From positions 1 to 7,314 of the forward strand of contig JAQVZT010000130.1 of the NCBI GenBank assembly GCA_028708055.1: a stretch of 7,314 bases of DNA, in the 5' to 3' direction. The notes under the pieces were generated by a model. The model ran no database searches. It saw only the letters and a program-made list of their open reading frames with translations, and was not told the DNA's origin. The translations under genes were made by a program, and so were the position numbers. This stretch comes from Methanothrix sp. (GTDB taxonomy: Archaea; Halobacteriota; Methanosarcinia; Methanotrichales; Methanotrichaceae). Below are positions 5,674 to 7,314 of this stretch, piece by piece (within the stretch, counting starts at the first letter, position 1; each line of letters begins with the position of its first letter).

Positions 5674-6207
5674 ATGAAATACTGGACAATGATATCGCTC
5701 ATGTTCATGCTCCTGTCAGGCATCAGCGAGGGGACGATGTACCTTTATGGCGGCAGCGACGCCTATGGCCAGGGACTGGGCTATCCGAGCTACGGCACAC
5801 CTCTCACCTTCAGCGCCATTGTTCCCGGCAACAATACCACTGCAATATCTCCAGTTCTGCTGATGGCCACCATCTACCGGCCCGAGACCGGGTTTCTGAG
5901 AGATCAGAACGCCACCAGCCATTATCATTCCATCTTGCCCATCTGGAATCAGTTCTCCTTCTATCTGCCGTTTCTGAGCGGAGAGGACTGGTCCTTCGGC
6001 AGCTACACTGGCTATGCTCCTTCCATGAGAAATTTCCTGAAAGAGGACTGGGGCCCATCTGGTGCTGACTATGAAACCTCTGCGGTAAGAAAGTTTATGC
6101 AATCCGACAGCTTCGACGAAGGAGTAGAGCCCCATAACGATCCGGACCGCCTGGGTATCAATCATTTCCTGGATAGCGATGAGCCGCCGGGCAGACCGCT
6201 ATTATAG
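5674..6207 (+). CDS. Small secreted protein of unknown function
   Basis: This is a 177-residue protein I do not recognise. I start it at 5674 because MKYWTMISLMFMLLSGISEG is a good signal peptide. An in-frame ATG at 5563 would run through the 3'UTR hairpins of the preceding gene and give an N-terminus of unlike character. The mature part is rich in Gly, Tyr, Ser and Pro (YLYGGSDAYGQGLGYPSYG). It has hydrophobic strand-like segments (FSAIVPG, VLLMATIY, FSFYLPFL) and Asn-X-Thr sequons at NNTT and NATS. Its C-terminal third is acidic and hydrophilic, ending DSDEPPGRPLL. There is no second membrane segment and there are no trefoil repeats. It follows the two secreted enzymes on the same strand and may belong with them, but it appears to have its own promoter. 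It ends 2 bp from the stop codon of the convergent RNase gene. Confidence 0.7.
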   Translation: MKYWTMISLMFMLLSGISEGTMYLYGGSDAYGQGLGYPSYGTPLTFSAIVPGNNTTAISPVLLMATIYRPETGFLRDQNATSHYHSILPIWNQFSFYLPFLSGEDWSFGSYTGYAPSMRNFLKEDWGPSGADYETSAVRKFMQSDSFDEGVEPHNDPDRLGINHFLDSDEPPGRPLL

Positions 6208-6209
6208 GT

Positions 6210-7314
6210 CTATGTGATCTCGAAACGATCTCCTCTCGCCGGAATCTCGACGTCTCCGAAACCCCTCTTGCCAAGCCCCGCAGCCAGTGCGGCTGCGGCA
6301 TTCGGCTCGCCGTGAACCACGAACACCTTTTCAGGCTTCTTGGGTATCGCGGAGATGAAATCGAGCAGCTCGCCCCCGTCCGCATGGGCGCTGTAGCCTT
6401 CAATCTCCTCGATTCTGGCCCTTACCTCATACTCCTCGCCGTATATTCGCGCCGTCCTGTCCCCGGAGAGGAGCTTTCGCCCCAGAGTGTTCTCCGCCTG
6501 AAATCCCACGAAGAGGACCGTGGTCCTGGGGTCGCCGATATTGCGGCGCAGGTGATGGAGCACTCTTCCGCCCTCGCACATCCCCGAAGCGCTGATGATT
6601 ATCGCCGGCCTAGGTGCATTGTTGAGCTTCTTTGAGTCCTCAGTGCTATGAGTGTACACAAGCCTGCTAAATCCAAACGGGTCCGTCCCTCCGTCTTGCA
6701 GCAAGAGCCGCTCGGTCTCCTCATCATAGCACTCGGGATGATTCCGGAAGATCTCAGTGATATTGGTTGCCAGGGGGCTGTCCACATAGACGGGCACGGG
6801 AGGAATCTGCTTTGATTCCATCAATTCATGCAGATGATATACCACATCCTGGGTTCTGCCCACGGCAAATGCAGGAATGATGAGCAGTCCTCTATTCTGG
6901 GCCGTCTCGGTTACGATTCTGGCAAGCTTCTCTTTGGCATCATTCATCGGACCGTGATAGCGGCCCCCGTAAGTCGATTCCGTGATGAGGACATCGGCCC
7001 GATCAAAGACCACGGGGTCTCGAACCACGGCGGCACCTTCTCGCCCCAGATCTCCGGTGAAGCCAAGCCTTGTAACCTTCTTCTCCTCCTGCCCCTCGGC
7101 TATCTCCAGCGCGACCGTAGCTGATCCGAGAATGTGTCCTGCATTTCTGAAGGTTAGCTTGAATCCAGGAAAAATCTCCACCGTTCGCTCATATTCGAGG
7201 GTCTGAAAGAGACGCAGAGAAGCAGTGACATCTCGGGTTGTGTATAGCGATTTGATGAACGGCAGTCCCATCCTTGCGTTCAGCTTATTGACATATTTTG
7301 CGTCCATCTCCTGA
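6210..7314 (-). CDS. Beta-CASP metallo-beta-lactamase-fold ribonuclease, aCPSF2/Ysh1-like (5' end beyond the right edge)
   Basis: The frame is open to the right edge. The residues before the first visible Met (7307) read QE, and the run QEMDAKYVNK matches the region that follows the zinc-binding HxHxDH motif in this family. The gene therefore starts outside the window and that motif is missing only because of the edge. About 367 residues are present. Visible motifs, in order: NAGHILGSA (motif 3 His), FTGDLGR (motif 4 Asp), ITESTYG (motif A Glu), IPAFAVGRTQ, YVDSPLA, SASGMCEGGR, YSAHAD (motif B His) and VVHGEPNA (motif C His). This set belongs to RNA-processing beta-CASP nucleases, which cut RNA as endo- and/or 5'-3' exonucleases. 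DSPLA followed by IFRNHPECYD separates it from aCPSF1, the archaeal termination factor. The GC-rich, regular codon use looks like a core gene. It is convergent with the small secreted gene, with 2 bp between stop codons. Confidence 0.92.
   Translation of the reverse strand, partial: QEMDAKYVNKLNARMGLPFIKSLYTTRDVTASLRLFQTLEYERTVEIFPGFKLTFRNAGHILGSATVALEIAEGQEEKKVTRLGFTGDLGREGAAVVRDPVVFDRADVLITESTYGGRYHGPMNDAKEKLARIVTETAQNRGLLIIPAFAVGRTQDVVYHLHELMESKQIPPVPVYVDSPLATNITEIFRNHPECYDEETERLLLQDGGTDPFGFSRLVYTHSTEDSKKLNNAPRPAIIISASGMCEGGRVLHHLRRNIGDPRTTVLFVGFQAENTLGRKLLSGDRTARIYGEEYEVRARIEEIEGYSAHADGGELLDFISAIPKKPEKVFVVHGEPNAAAALAAGLGKRGFGDVEIPARGDRFEIT

Noticed and set aside
7305..7307. ATG at 7307 as the true start of the beta-CASP RNase
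   Set aside because: The frame is open beyond it, and a beta-CASP RNase needs the upstream HxHxDH motif; QEMDAKYVNK is an internal family segment.

Overview
The window looks like chromosome of a methanogenic euryarchaeon, probably in or near Methanosarcinales/Methanotrichales (Methanothrix-like). This placement is by impression from protein style, not by a search. The archaeal evidence is direct: A/T-rich TATA-type promoters about 25-32 bp upstream of starts, two apparently leaderless mRNAs, a tRNA gene without an encoded CCA and with an oligo-T tail, and a beta-CASP RNase of the archaeal/bacterial (aCPSF2/Ysh1-like) type.

Layout. On the minus strand at the left edge is the start of a LysE/RhtB-type exporter gene (1-232, cut by the edge), preceded by a complete tRNA-Ala(GGC) gene (361-433) with its own TATA box. 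After a largely empty intergenic stretch come three plus-strand genes for secreted proteins, each with its own promoter. The first (764-2893) encodes a signal peptide, an SGNH-hydrolase-like esterase domain, an fn3-like domain and six fascin-type beta-trefoil repeats. The second (3195-5537) encodes a signal peptide, beta-sandwich domains, an HExxH zinc metalloprotease domain and six repeats of the same kind. The third (5674-6207) encodes a small secreted protein I do not recognise. The right end carries, on the minus strand and cut by the edge, a beta-CASP metallo-beta-lactamase-fold ribonuclease (6210-7314). Its stop codon lies 2 bp from that of the small secreted gene.

The most interesting content is a duplicated 3'-end cassette of about 850 bp (2126-2976 and 4770-5620). 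Two unrelated enzyme heads, an esterase-like one and a metalloprotease, carry the same 255-residue double beta-trefoil with no indels, about 89% identical by hand count. The similarity continues past the stop codon into about 85 bp of 3' untranslated sequence with conserved hairpins. In the protease gene, the AT-rich head joins the GC-richer cassette abruptly. This suggests a binding module that has been copied as a block, 3'UTR included, onto different secreted catalytic domains. The proteins may act together on an extracellular polymer (sheath, biofilm matrix or biomass), with the shared trefoils targeting both enzymes to the same surface. That functional reading is inference.
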